Positions 8,250-17,150 of a stretch of DNA of 64,000 nucleotides are shown here, piece by piece. Both the position numbers and the translations under genes were made by a program. The notes beneath the pieces were generated by a model. That model was not told where the DNA came from. It was given only the letters and a program-made list of their open reading frames with translations, and did no database searches. Positions within the stretch are counted from its first letter, which is position 1; each line of letters starts with the position of its first letter. Source of the DNA: Janthinobacterium sp. (GTDB lineage: Bacteria > Pseudomonadota > Gammaproteobacteria > Burkholderiales > Burkholderiaceae_D); the NCBI GenBank assembly GCA_003133225.1, contig PKWL01000041.1:62151-126150 (forward strand). Reading direction: 5' to 3'.

Positions 8250-9635
8250 ATGAATGTGCACCCAGATCCGCAATTAGATTCTCTTCGTATTCCACCGCAC
8301 TCGATTGAAGCCGAACAATCCGTTTTGGGTGGTTTGCTGCGTGACAATGCCGCGTGGGATCGCATTGCCGACTTCATGCACGCGGCCGACTTTTACCGTT
8401 ACGACCACCGCATCATCTTTGAGCAGATGGTCAAGCTGATCAACGCGTCGCGCCCGGCCGACGTGATCACCGTGTTTGAGGCGCTCAGTTCGCTAGGCAA
8501 GGCCGAGGAAGTCGGCGGCCTCGTGTATTTGAATGCGATGGCGCAAAATACGCCTTCGGCGGCCAACATCCGGCGCTACGCCGAGATCGTGCGCGACCGC
8601 GGCGTGCTGCGCAAGTTGATTACTGTTGCCGACGAGATTTCCGGGACCGCCTTCAGTCCGCAAGGCAAAGAAGTCAAGCAAATGCTCGACGAGGCCGAAT
8701 CAAAGATTTTTGCGATCGCCGAAGAGGGCTCGCGCGGGGCCCAGGGCTTTGTTGCGATTCAACCCCTGCTGACCCAGGTAGTCGAAAGGATCGACGAACT
8801 CTACAGTCGCGACAACCAGAGCGAGATCACGGGCGTGCCGACCGGTTTTATCGATCTCGACCGCATGACGTCTGGCCTGCAGCCGGGCGACTTGGTGATC
8901 GTGGCGGGTCGTCCGTCGATGGGCAAGACCGCGTTTTCAATCAATATCGGCGAAAACGTGGCAATCGACAGCGGTTTGCCGGTCGCCGTGTTTTCCATGG
9001 AGATGGGCGGCACCCAGCTCGCCATGCGGATGCTGGGTTCGGTCGGCCAACTCGACCAGCACCGCTTGCGCACCGGCCGCCTGAACGACGAAGACTGGCC
9101 GCGCCTGACCCACGCGATCCAGAAAATGAATGATGCCCAGCTCTACATCGACGAGACGCCAGCGCTCAATTCGATCGAGCTGCGCGCGCGCTCGCGCCGG
9201 CTATCGCGTCAGTGCGGCAAACTCGGCCTGATCATTGTCGATTACTTGCAACTGATGTCGGCCAATTCGCCGGGCGATAACCGCGCCACGGAGATTTCCG
9301 AGATTTCGCGCGGCTTGAAGGGACTGGCCAAGGAGCTAGGCTGCCCGGTCATCGCCCTGTCTCAGCTGAACCGCTCTCTTGAGCAACGTCCCAACAAGCG
9401 CCCCGTGATGTCGGACTTGCGCGAATCGGGCGCCATCGAACAGGATGCGGACGTCATTTTGTTCATTTACCGCGACGAGGTCTACAACCCCGATTCGCCC
9501 GACAAAGGCACAGCCGAGATCATCATTGGCAAACAGCGCAATGGCCCGATTGGCAGCATCCGCCTGACCTTCATGGGCCAATACACCAAATTTGGCAATT
9601 ACAGCGGCGCCTTGGCGCTGCGCCAAACCGACTAG
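8250..9635 (+). CDS. dnaB: Replicative DNA helicase DnaB
   Basis: 461-residue hexameric helicase that unwinds the fork and loads DnaG. The N-terminal domain (PPHSIEAEQSVLGGLL at about 15-30) is followed by a linker and a RecA-like ATPase core: Walker A GRPSMGKT at about 214-221, Walker B LIIVDYLQLM and the arginine-finger region near SDLRESGAIEQDAD. Length matches the family. No intein is present. It follows the L9 terminator with its own TATAAT, and no Shine-Dalgarno motif precedes the ATG, so initiation may be leaderless. Confidence 0.97.
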   Translation: MNVHPDPQLDSLRIPPHSIEAEQSVLGGLLRDNAAWDRIADFMHAADFYRYDHRIIFEQMVKLINASRPADVITVFEALSSLGKAEEVGGLVYLNAMAQNTPSAANIRRYAEIVRDRGVLRKLITVADEISGTAFSPQGKEVKQMLDEAESKIFAIAEEGSRGAQGFVAIQPLLTQVVERIDELYSRDNQSEITGVPTGFIDLDRMTSGLQPGDLVIVAGRPSMGKTAFSINIGENVAIDSGLPVAVFSMEMGGTQLAMRMLGSVGQLDQHRLRTGRLNDEDWPRLTHAIQKMNDAQLYIDETPALNSIELRARSRRLSRQCGKLGLIIVDYLQLMSANSPGDNRATEISEISRGLKGLAKELGCPVIALSQLNRSLEQRPNKRPVMSDLRESGAIEQDADVILFIYRDEVYNPDSPDKGTAEIIIGKQRNGPIGSIRLTFMGQYTKFGNYSGALALRQTD

Positions 9636-9706
9636 CGGGCGGCCGCGCGATTGCGATCGGCCTAGCCTTCTGCATTACCCATAACCATGCTTAACGGGGA
9701 ATTACC

Positions 9707-10333
9707 ATGTTTAGACGCTTGATGCCGGCCGAGGGCAAATTTTTTGAGTTGTTTAATCAGCATGCCGAACTGTGTGTCAAAGGGGCGAAGGAAATGCTGG
9801 GCCTGATGACCAATTTCGACGACCTGGAAAATCGCGTGCATGCGATCGAAACCATCGAAAAGCAAGCCGACAAGATCACCTACGCCACCGTCGACATGCT
9901 GCACAAGACCTTCATCACGCCGATCGACCGCGACGATATCCACAAGCTGATCACGCGCATGGATGACATCATCGACCTGATGGAGGACGCTGGCCAGACT
10001 GTCTCGCTGTACGACCTGAAGGCGGTCACTCCGGAAGCCAAGCGCCTGGCTGAGCTGTGCCTAGCTTGCACTGAGCGGGTACGCGAAGCGGTGGGCCTGC
10101 TGCACAACATGGACAATTCGCGCAAGATCGTTGCCATCTGCGATGAGATCGATCGTCTGGAGTCGGATGCGGACCATGTGCTACGGGCGGGAATGTCGAA
10201 GTTGTTCCGCGACGAGCCCGATGTGCGCAACCTGATCAAGCTGAAGGCGATTTACGAAATTTTGGAAACGGTGACCGACCGCTGTGAGGACGTGGCCAAC
10301 ATTATCGAAGGCATCATCGTCGAAAACGCCTAA
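9707..10333 (+). CDS. DUF47 family PhoU-like phosphate transport accessory protein
   Basis: 208-residue, all-helical soluble protein of the DUF47/PhoU-like family (N-terminus MFRRLMPAEGKFFELFNQHA). Acidic metal-binding motifs typical of PhoU folds are visible (TRMDDIIDLMED at about 84-95 and CDEIDRLESDAD at about 145-156). It is 42 bases upstream of pit; DUF47-pit pairs are widespread, and the protein is thought to modulate Pit activity. The regulatory role is inferred from the pairing. Confidence 0.9.
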   Translation: MFRRLMPAEGKFFELFNQHAELCVKGAKEMLGLMTNFDDLENRVHAIETIEKQADKITYATVDMLHKTFITPIDRDDIHKLITRMDDIIDLMEDAGQTVSLYDLKAVTPEAKRLAELCLACTERVREAVGLLHNMDNSRKIVAICDEIDRLESDADHVLRAGMSKLFRDEPDVRNLIKLKAIYEILETVTDRCEDVANIIEGIIVENA

Positions 10334-10375
10334 GTGCTGCCGGTCTGAACCGACCGAAACCAAAAAAGAAAACCC

Positions 10376-11386
10376 ATGCACACTATACAAATGAGCATCT
10401 ACTCGCTGGGGCTGTTGATTGCTCTCGCCCTCCTGTTTGACTTCATGAATGGCTTTCATGATGCCGCCAACGCGATTGCGACCGTGGTCTCGACCGGTGT
10501 GCTGAAACCGCAAACAGCCGTCGCGATGGCCGCGCTCTGTAATTTTATCGCCATTTTCGTAATTGGCCTGGGCGTCGCCGCCACTGTCGGCAAAGGCACC
10601 ATCGACCCTAACGTGGTGGACCAACACGTCGTTTTCGGGGCCCTGGTGGGCGCCATCATCTGGAACATGATCACCTGGTACTATGGCATCCCATCGTCCT
10701 CCTCGCACGCGCTTATCGGCGGCCTGGTCGGCGCGGCCGTTGCCAAATCGGGCACGTCAGCCTTAGCCGGCGGCGGCTTGCTCAAGACCGTCATTTTTAT
10801 CGTCGTCTCGCCGCTGCTAGGCTTCGTGCTGGGCTCGCTTATTATGCTGTTGGTATCTTGGATCTTCGTGCGCTCGACCCCGCGCCGGGTCGATAAGTGG
10901 TTTCGCCGCTGGCAACTGGTGTCGGCCGCCTGCTACAGCCTCGGGCACGGCGGCAATGACGCCCAAAAAACCATCGGCATCATCTGGATGCTGCTAATTG
11001 CCGCAGGCCACGTGGGCGCCGCCGAAAAATTGCCGCCGATATGGGTGATCATTGCCTGCTATACGGCGATCAGTTTCGGCACGCTGTTTGGCGGCTGGCG
11101 CATCGTCAAGACCATGGGCCAGAAAATTACCAAGCTAAAACCGGTGGGCGGCTTCTGCGCCGAAAGCGGGGGCGCCATCACCTTGCTGCTGGCTAGCTAC
11201 TTGGGGGTGCCGGTGTCGACGACGCATACCATCACGGGCGCGATCGTCGGCGTCGGTGCAGCGCAAAGAATGTCGGCGGTGCGCTGGGGCGTGGCCGGCA
11301 CCATCGTGTGGGCCTGGATCTTCACCATTCCGGCGGCCGGCCTCATGGCGGCCGTTGCCTGGTATCTGGGTCGCCACTTCCTGTAA
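10376..11386 (+). CDS. pit: Low-affinity inorganic phosphate transporter, PiT family
   Basis: 336-residue inner-membrane carrier, probably importing metal-phosphate with protons. The duplicated PiT signature is visible: FDFMNGFHDAANAIAT near the N-terminus and SLGHGGNDAQKTIG in the second half (about residues 185-198), plus the paired PSSSSHALIGG and VPVSTTHTITG loops. About ten membrane segments. An alternative ATG at 10388 (MSIYSLG) would be only 4 residues shorter. Together with the upstream DUF47 gene it forms a phosphate uptake unit. The 206-base gap to the convergent TauE/SafE gene holds no recognised feature. Confidence 0.93.
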   Translation: MHTIQMSIYSLGLLIALALLFDFMNGFHDAANAIATVVSTGVLKPQTAVAMAALCNFIAIFVIGLGVAATVGKGTIDPNVVDQHVVFGALVGAIIWNMITWYYGIPSSSSHALIGGLVGAAVAKSGTSALAGGGLLKTVIFIVVSPLLGFVLGSLIMLLVSWIFVRSTPRRVDKWFRRWQLVSAACYSLGHGGNDAQKTIGIIWMLLIAAGHVGAAEKLPPIWVIIACYTAISFGTLFGGWRIVKTMGQKITKLKPVGGFCAESGGAITLLLASYLGVPVSTTHTITGAIVGVGAAQRMSAVRWGVAGTIVWAWIFTIPAAGLMAAVAWYLGRHFL

Positions 11387-11592
11387 CACCAGGGGCGACA
11401 ACGCAAGCGCCGCGCCCATGCGGCGCGACCGGCGGCAAAGTGCGGCAGGTCCGTTTGCGCCATCGGTGCCCGCTCATCGCCGCCCGTGATCACCTCGCCC
11501 AGCGAGCGCAACTGGTCGCCTTACGGCAGAGCGTGCGCTGGTCTATCAATCGCCCCCGTGTCGTCGCGTCTGACTGTCCCACTTCCCGGCCA

Positions 11593-12363
11593 TTACGAAC
11601 CGCGGCGCACAAACATCCAAACGGTCAGCAGCGTGCCCACGCCCACGACAAAAGCGCGAATCACCCGTTCGGGCAGGCGCCGGATCAGCCATGAGCCGCA
11701 CAAGCCGCCGCTGATGGCGCCCGCGCACAGGGCCGTCGCCGCTGGCCAGCGGGTCAGGCTGGAGAAGGCGAACAGCACGGTCGCCGACGCGTTCATGGCC
11801 ATCGCCAGCATGTTTTTGGTGGCGGCCGCCGCTCGCACCTGAATCCCGGCAATGGTCAAGGCCGCCAGCATCAGAAGACCGATGCCGCCGCCGAAATAAC
11901 CGCCGTAAATGGCGATACAGGTCTGCACCCCCACCAGAACCGGCATTGGAATGCCGCTGCTGGCAGCGTGCAGTTGCTTGCGCCAGAAACTGCCCCAAGC
12001 AAAAACCGCAGTGGCAAACATGATCAGCCATGGCACCAGGCGGGCGAAAAAGCTGGGCGGCGTATGCAGCAAGAGGACCGCGCCCACCACACCGCCCGCC
12101 ACGCTGATGATGAACATGGGGCGGATCCTGAGGGGGCCGACGTCCGCGACCAGCCTGCGCCCGGCCAGCGCGGTGACGATTTGGCCCGGAAACAGGGCGA
12201 CCGTGGACGTGATATTGGCGGCCAGCGGGTCCAGCCCGGCTAGCAGCAGCGCCGGGAAGGTGATAAACGAACCGCCACCCGCCAAGGCGTTTAGCATGCC
12301 CGCCACGACGCCGGCTGCAGCAATGAGTAAAACGACAGGCAGGGGCAGCGGCGCGGGTGTCAT
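11593..12363 (-). CDS. TauE/SafE (TSUP) family sulfite/organosulfonate permease
   Basis: 256-residue polytopic membrane protein with about eight hydrophobic segments. The N-terminal repeat has the family pattern (LLIAAAGVVAGMLNALAGGGSF) and the second repeat shows GGYFGGGIGLLMLA near the middle. Members export or take up sulfite, sulfonates or similar anions; the substrate here cannot be told. It is convergent with pit and divergent from the GST-like gene, with no operon partner. Confidence 0.88.
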   Translation of the reverse strand: MTPAPLPLPVVLLIAAAGVVAGMLNALAGGGSFITFPALLLAGLDPLAANITSTVALFPGQIVTALAGRRLVADVGPLRIRPMFIISVAGGVVGAVLLLHTPPSFFARLVPWLIMFATAVFAWGSFWRKQLHAASSGIPMPVLVGVQTCIAIYGGYFGGGIGLLMLAALTIAGIQVRAAAATKNMLAMAMNASATVLFAFSSLTRWPAATALCAGAISGGLCGSWLIRRLPERVIRAFVVGVGTLLTVWMFVRRGS

Positions 12364-12724
12364 GAGAGGAGGAAAGTGATAAGCAGATAGCCAGGGAAGG
12401 AAAATTCAAGCTGGCGCAATTATAACCGGCCCAGGCCGGTCGGCCAATGCACTGGCGCCGCGCCCGCGAGCGCCGCGGCGCTCTCTGCTCGGACCGGCTC
12501 GGCTCGGCTTTGCCTGGGCCCAGAAAATGTTTGAAATCACCAAACTGGCACGTGCTTCGCCTTGCGGGGGAATTTACGCTGCAAGAATTCGCTTTATAAA
12601 GCCGGATATTTTTACCGCCGAAAAAATGTCGGGCCTTTGATTTTAGTTCGATTTTGAATTGGCAATCGGCGCAAAATGGCAGGCGCGACCTTTAAAACAT
12701 GTTGACGACTGATCGGATCAGCAC
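12364..12724. other. Intergenic region between TSUP permease and GST-like gene
   Basis: 361 bases without a convincing gene. It carries short GCTCG repeats near 12490-12510, a sigma-54-like element at 12546-12561 and an A/T-rich stretch (12590-12700) before the GST-like start. Confidence 0.6.
12546..12561 (+). promoter_or_regulatory. Possible sigma-54 promoter element
   Basis: TGGCACG-N4-TCGCC, compared with the consensus TGGCACG-N4-TTGCW: the -24 element is perfect, the -12 element keeps GC but departs at two positions. It lies about 165 bases upstream of the GST-like start. No enhancer site was identified. Confidence 0.3.
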
Positions 12725-13465
12725 ATGGCGAATGTTTATGAACTATATTACTGGCCGACGATTCAGGGGCGCGGCGAGTTCGTGCGGCTGGCGCTGGAGG
12801 AGGCCGGCGTCGATTATATTGATGTCGCGCGCATGTCGGCACGCGATGGCTTCGGCATGCCAGCCATGTTGCGCTGCCTCGACAGCGCAAGCGGCGGTCA
12901 ACTTTCTTTTGCGCCGCCGGTCCTCCAGGCGGGCGCGGTCAAAATCGGCCAGACGGCCAATATCTTGCTCTACCTCGGCCAGCATCTGCACTTGGCACCG
13001 CGCGCCGAAGGGGGGCGTTTGTGGGCCCACCAGTTGCAGCTGACCATCGCCGACCTGGTGGGCGAAACGCACGACACCCATCATCCGCTGTCGGCCAACC
13101 TGTATTATGAGGATCAGAAACCCGAGGCAAAACGACGCGCGGCCGATTTCACCACGCACCGCCTGCCAAAGTTTCTGGATTATTTCGAGCAGGTTCTAAC
13201 GTGCAATCCCCGGCGCGGCAACTGGATGGTCGGCGCCCGCCTGTCGTATGTTGACCTGTCACTGTTCCAAGTGATCGAAGGCTTGCGCTATGCATTCCCG
13301 CATGCGATGGCGCAGCTCGAACCCGATCGCAGCGGATTGGTCAGCTTGCACGACCGCGTCGCGCAACGTCCGAATCTAGCGTCCTATCTGGTTTCGAAGC
13401 GGCGCCTGCCGTTTAACGAAGAGGGTATTTTCAGGCATTATCCGGAACTCGATCGCGCCATCTGA
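12725..13465 (+). CDS. Glutathione S-transferase-like protein
   Basis: 246 residues. The N-terminal thioredoxin-like domain (VYELYYWPTIQGRGEFVRLALEEAG at 4-28, with the QGRGE turn) and an all-alpha C-terminal domain with LSYVDLSLFQVIEGL fit cytosolic GSTs. A tyrosine near residue 8 (ELYYW) could be the catalytic hydroxyl. The segment between the beta-2 and beta-3 strands is unusual (SARDGFGMPAMLRC) compared with classical GSTs. Function beyond glutathione-dependent detoxification is not inferred. The gene is monocistronic. Confidence 0.8.
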   Translation: MANVYELYYWPTIQGRGEFVRLALEEAGVDYIDVARMSARDGFGMPAMLRCLDSASGGQLSFAPPVLQAGAVKIGQTANILLYLGQHLHLAPRAEGGRLWAHQLQLTIADLVGETHDTHHPLSANLYYEDQKPEAKRRAADFTTHRLPKFLDYFEQVLTCNPRRGNWMVGARLSYVDLSLFQVIEGLRYAFPHAMAQLEPDRSGLVSLHDRVAQRPNLASYLVSKRRLPFNEEGIFRHYPELDRAI

Positions 13466-13518
13466 CACAGGTCAGAGCCTTTGAAGGCTATGGTTGACGG
13501 ACCTCAAGGTCGGAATGC

Positions 13519-13880
13519 TCACTCAAAAGCGGGCTTAAAGTCATCCAGTTCTGCTACAGCGCGTTGCTTGTTCCAGAAGTTGTTGTATTGACGTGATGGG
13601 TCCAGTGTCTTCGCTTAGCCAAGTTTTGGATTCCCGGTCTTTGTCGGGGAACGGATTCACGTCGAAAGCGGGAGAAAGTCGCCATAAATTCTTGTCGACA
13701 TACAAGAACCCAATGTTGTGCAGATGGTCGTCGACATTGGTAATCAGATGGTCGAAGACGAGTCGCCTCCAAAGCTGCCTTGCATCCGCCCCGAAGTTGA
13801 GACATCTGCTTCGCATTTCGTCTATGACTTCGGTGTAGGCGTATTCCTCGTTCCTGCTCGCTTGGCGAGCGCAAACGCTT
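13519..13880 (-). pseudogene. hipA remnant (C-terminal kinase fragment)
   Basis: Reading on the minus strand, QASRNEEYAYTEVIDEMRS through NVDDHLHNIGFLY and LSPAFDVNPFPDKDRE matches the C-terminal half of HipA-type serine/threonine kinases: the catalytic Asp lies in NVDDH and the metal-binding Asp in PAFDVNP. The N-terminal half of HipA is absent. After EDTGPITSIQQLLEQAT a frameshift occurs; a neighbouring frame continues VAELDDFKPAFE and stops at 13519-13521, which looks like a HipA C-terminus lacking about 30 residues. No hipB antitoxin is present. Its upstream end is joined to an IS607 tnpB fragment. Confidence 0.7.
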
Positions 13881-13909
13881 GTACAAGCTGCTTCGGGACG
13901 ACGAGTGGC

Positions 13910-14092
13910 GACGGGCAGGCCGCTATAGCAAGCTGTGCTGGTGATGGCAGCGCGGATGTCGCCAGCGCTCTTTCCGACCGTCCCCAGGGCGCCAAACCTG
14001 CGCCAGATGTCCGCGCGCACAAAGCCCATTGCCTTACAGATCGAGGCAAGGGCATCTGGGACATCGGCCAGCAGGGTGCGCGTCACTTTCAC
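13910..14092 (-). pseudogene. Truncated IS607-type tnpB (N-terminal 61 codons)
   Basis: Begins with GTG at 14092, overlapping the tnpA stop codon (GTGA), which is the normal tnpA-tnpB coupling in IS607 elements. The first 61 codons (FVRADIWRRFGALG, then GKSAGDIRAAIT and YSGLPV) look like the N-terminus of a TnpB-type protein; the RuvC nuclease domain is entirely missing. After LPV the frame runs through about ten unrelated codons into hipA sequence. The tnpB assignment relies mainly on position and coupling. Confidence 0.55.
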
Positions 14093-14727
14093 TGCAACTC
14101 ATCCTTTTGCGTGTTCAGCTTATATTGCGGAAAATCTTCCTTGATGGTCGTCTTGTACTTCCGCATCCCGTACAGGCGACAACTGAACGTGTGGACGATC
14201 GCCATTAAATCCTCAACCATTTCCCGTTGCGGTGACAGCGATTCCTGGTTGACGATAATGATCTCGCAACCGTTCTCGCAGGCGATATGCTGGACCAGAT
14301 CAAAGCCAAAACGCATCAAGCGGTCCTTATGCGCGATCAGCAATTTCCCGATTTCGCCGCGCTCAATGCGTTCGATAATCGACAAGAATTGCTTCCGCTT
14401 GAAATTCATCCCGCCGCCGATTTCCTGCACCCAGGTATCGACAGGAATTGCCGCTGACAGGCAGTACGCTTCCATCGCCGCAATCTGCGACGCTAAATCG
14501 TCCTTTTGGCCCGCGCTGCTGACCCGGCAGTACACCACGGTATCCTTCTTGCTTGGTACGCCGCCCATCAGCGCGCGCACGTCAGACTCGTCGAAATATC
14601 GCTGCCCGGATGGAAATCGCTTCGCTGACAACTTGCCTTCCCGCTCCCAGCGGCGAACCGTCTGCACTGACCTGCCGACGCGGGATGCGAATTCATGGAT
14701 ACGGTAATGTGTGCCCATATTGAGCAA
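14089..14727 (-). CDS. tnpA: IS607-type serine recombinase (TnpA)
   Basis: 212-residue transposase/resolvase of the IS607 type. Residues 5-50 form a MerR-like winged helix DNA-binding domain (YRIHEFASRVGRSVQTVRRWE), followed by a serine recombinase catalytic domain with YCRVSSAGQKDDL; Ser70 is the probable nucleophile. The KDRLMRFGFDL segment is the conserved second catalytic region. The frame is intact, so the enzyme could be active. M4 (ATG at 14718) gives an equally plausible start. IS607 elements lack terminal inverted repeats, so the ends cannot be set from sequence. Confidence 0.88.
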   Translation of the reverse strand: MLNMGTHYRIHEFASRVGRSVQTVRRWEREGKLSAKRFPSGQRYFDESDVRALMGGVPSKKDTVVYCRVSSAGQKDDLASQIAAMEAYCLSAAIPVDTWVQEIGGGMNFKRKQFLSIIERIERGEIGKLLIAHKDRLMRFGFDLVQHIACENGCEIIIVNQESLSPQREMVEDLMAIVHTFSCRLYGMRKYKTTIKEDFPQYKLNTQKDELQ

Positions 14728-14978
14728 TTATAGACATCTTTGAACAGAAATAAAGCGTCAGTTGCTAGCTCCTGGCTCAGCTCCACCGCATGTGAAGCTG
14801 CCATCATCTTTTCGAGCTCCCGCATTGGAGGCGTCGTTCGCCACCCTCGTCAACGCTACGCAGGTAGCCTCCTTTAGCGTCGCGAATCCGAAGCGCACCG
14901 ATACGGCTGAAGTCATCTACAGCGCATCGAGCCACTTGTCTCTACTGTACTGAGCGGTAACCCCCGCTTGAATAAAAA

Positions 14979-15010
14979 AACCCGCGAGAGTGGGAAACTC
15001 CACGCGGGTT
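14979..15010 (-). terminator. Intrinsic terminator downstream of the phoH-like gene
   Basis: Read on the minus strand, an AACCCGCG/CGCGGGTT stem encloses a 16-base loop with an inner GAGT/ACTC pairing, followed by a run of seven T. It lies about 70 bases after the phoH-like stop and would end the long minus-strand arn-bcp-phoH transcription. Confidence 0.8.
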
Positions 15011-15078
15011 GAAACTATGGTTGTCCGAACAGCCCGGTCATTTCTCAAGCCGGGCTTTAGGGGCTCGATCGCCAGCGG

Positions 15079-16899
15079 TTACAGCACTTCGCTCGCGTGA
15101 TCGGCCAAGCGTGAACGTTCGCCGCGCGCCAGCGTCACGTGGCCACTGTGCGACCACCCTTTGAAGCGGTCGACGACGTAGGTCAAACCGCTCGAGCCTT
15201 CGGTCAGGTAGGGCGTATCAATCTGCGCGATATTGCCTAGGCACAGGATTTTGGTGCCGGGGCCGGCGCGCGTGACCAAGGTCTTGACCTGCTTGGGCGT
15301 CAAGTTCTGCGCTTCGTCGATGATCAGGAACTTGTTGACGAAGGTGCGTCCGCGCATGAAGTTGAGGGACTTGATCTTAATACGGGAACGGATCAAATCT
15401 TGCGTCGCAGCACGCCCCCACTCGCCGCCATCCGAATCGGATTTATTTAGCACTTCCAAATTGTCGTCAAAGGCGCCCATCCACGGCGACATCTTTTCCT
15501 CTTCCGTGCCCGGCAGGAAACCGATGTCTTCGCCGACCGGCACCGTGACGCGGGTCACGATGATTTCGTTGTAAAGCTTGGTTTCCAGCACTTGGGCCAG
15601 GCCGGCCGCGAGCGCCAGCAAGGTCTTTCCGGTGCCGGCTTGGCCCAGCAGCGTGACAAAATCGCACTCCGGATTCATCAATAAATTCAGAGCAAAATTT
15701 TGCTCGCGGTTGCGCGCCGTCACACCCCACACATTGTTCTTGCTATGACTAAAGTCGCGCAGGGTTTGCAGCACGGCCGTCTTGCCGTTGATCTGCTTGA
15801 CTTGGCCGTAGAAAGACGCCTCGCCGTTTTTCGGCTCCAGATAGATGAACTGGTTGACCAGCAGCGACAAAATAAAGGGGCCCGTTACGCGGTAGTAGGT
15901 CGAGCTGACGCCGTTCCTGTTTTCCTGCCAGGACTCCATATCCTTGCCGTGCTTGTTCCAGAAGTCATCTGGCAACTGGATAATGCCCGAATACAGGAGG
16001 TCCGTGTCCTCCATGACATGGTCGTTGAAGTAGTCCTCGGCTGGCAGACCTAGCGCGCGCGCCTTGATGCGCATGTTGATGTCTTTCGACACCAGTACCA
16101 CGGGCCGCCCCGCTTGTTCGGCTTCGAGCGAACGCACCACGGCCAAGATCTGGTTATCGGCTTTTCCGATCGGCAGACCCTCGGGCAAGTCGGCGCTTTG
16201 CAAACGGGTCTGGAAGAACAGGCGTCCTCGGGCGTCCTTGTTGCCCAGCTTCGACAGCGCGATGCCTTTCTCGATCGCCTCGTCCGCCGTGTTGGCAATT
16301 AACGCATCAAGCGTGCGCGAGACCTGGCGCGCGTTGCGCGCCACTTCCGTCATGCCCTTTTTATGGTCGTCGAGCTCTTCGAGGGTCATCATCGGCAGAT
16401 ACACGTCGTGTTCCTCGAAGCGGAACAAGGATGAAGGGTCGTGCATCAGCACGTTCGTGTCGAGCACGAACAGCTTGCTCGTGCCGGCCTGGTCGGCGGC
16501 GCGGCTGGCCGGCGACTTGATCGGCACTTCGTTCGGTTTGTGCTTGGCGGGATGCGGTTTCTCGATCGGCGCGATGGGAGCGAGCGGCATGATTTTAGCG
16601 CGCAGCGGCGTTGCCTTCGCCTTGGGCAGTCGCGGCGCTGGCGCCACCGGGGCCGACGCTAGGGGAGCGCTGGGCTTGGCGACGACGAGGGCCGGCACTT
16701 GCTTGGGCCGGGGCGTACTAGCGCTGCGGGCCGGTTTGACGCGTTCGAAGGCCGGTGTGGCGCCCGTTGCGGCCTTGGGCGCACCGAGCGCGGCGTTCCC
16801 TCCGGCGGCGGCGCTGACAGGGCGCACGCGTTCTGCCTTCGGGTACTCTATGGTGGGCAGTAAGGTGCCCGGTTTGCTTGGTAATTTTGGCAGTGGCAT
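15079..16899 (-). CDS. PhoH-family ATPase with N-terminal PIN domain
   Basis: 606 residues. An Ala/Pro/Lys-rich N-terminus (1-140) is followed by a PIN nuclease domain at about 143-270 (LFVLDTNVLMHDP, with the acidic EELDDHKKG motif) and a PhoH ATPase domain at about 385-600 (Walker A LLGQAGTGKT near 415, Walker B FLIIDEAQN, and CLGNIAQIDTP). PIN-PhoH proteins are suggested to be RNA helicase/nucleases; no substrate is inferred. The Pro-rich N-terminus is unusually long. It lies downstream of bcp in the same direction. Confidence 0.92.
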   Translation of the reverse strand: MPLPKLPSKPGTLLPTIEYPKAERVRPVSAAAGGNAALGAPKAATGATPAFERVKPARSASTPRPKQVPALVVAKPSAPLASAPVAPAPRLPKAKATPLRAKIMPLAPIAPIEKPHPAKHKPNEVPIKSPASRAADQAGTSKLFVLDTNVLMHDPSSLFRFEEHDVYLPMMTLEELDDHKKGMTEVARNARQVSRTLDALIANTADEAIEKGIALSKLGNKDARGRLFFQTRLQSADLPEGLPIGKADNQILAVVRSLEAEQAGRPVVLVSKDINMRIKARALGLPAEDYFNDHVMEDTDLLYSGIIQLPDDFWNKHGKDMESWQENRNGVSSTYYRVTGPFILSLLVNQFIYLEPKNGEASFYGQVKQINGKTAVLQTLRDFSHSKNNVWGVTARNREQNFALNLLMNPECDFVTLLGQAGTGKTLLALAAGLAQVLETKLYNEIIVTRVTVPVGEDIGFLPGTEEEKMSPWMGAFDDNLEVLNKSDSDGGEWGRAATQDLIRSRIKIKSLNFMRGRTFVNKFLIIDEAQNLTPKQVKTLVTRAGPGTKILCLGNIAQIDTPYLTEGSSGLTYVVDRFKGWSHSGHVTLARGERSRLADHASEVL

Positions 16900-17150
16900 C
16901 AGGATCTCAATCGAAAAATTTCTGGAAGGGTCCGCCCATCAGCTGCCCGTCTGGAGCGGGGCTGGGTGAAGATGGGGTGGATGCGGGAATTACGAGATTA
17001 CAGAACTGTCTGCAGGCACTGCTCCGGCCCGGCGCGGATAGCGCGGATAGCGAAAAGGGAGCGCAGGGCGGCCCGGCAAGGAAGGCACACAAAGCGTGTC
17101 GTTGATTCAAAATAGACGAATTCAAACCTGGTTCTAAGGCGGTTGATTAA

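Noticed and set aside
13718-14707. 329-codon plus-strand open frame across the IS607/hipA region
   Set aside because: It is antisense to the intact serine recombinase and the hipA relic, shows no family motif and no ribosome-binding site; a GC-driven shadow.
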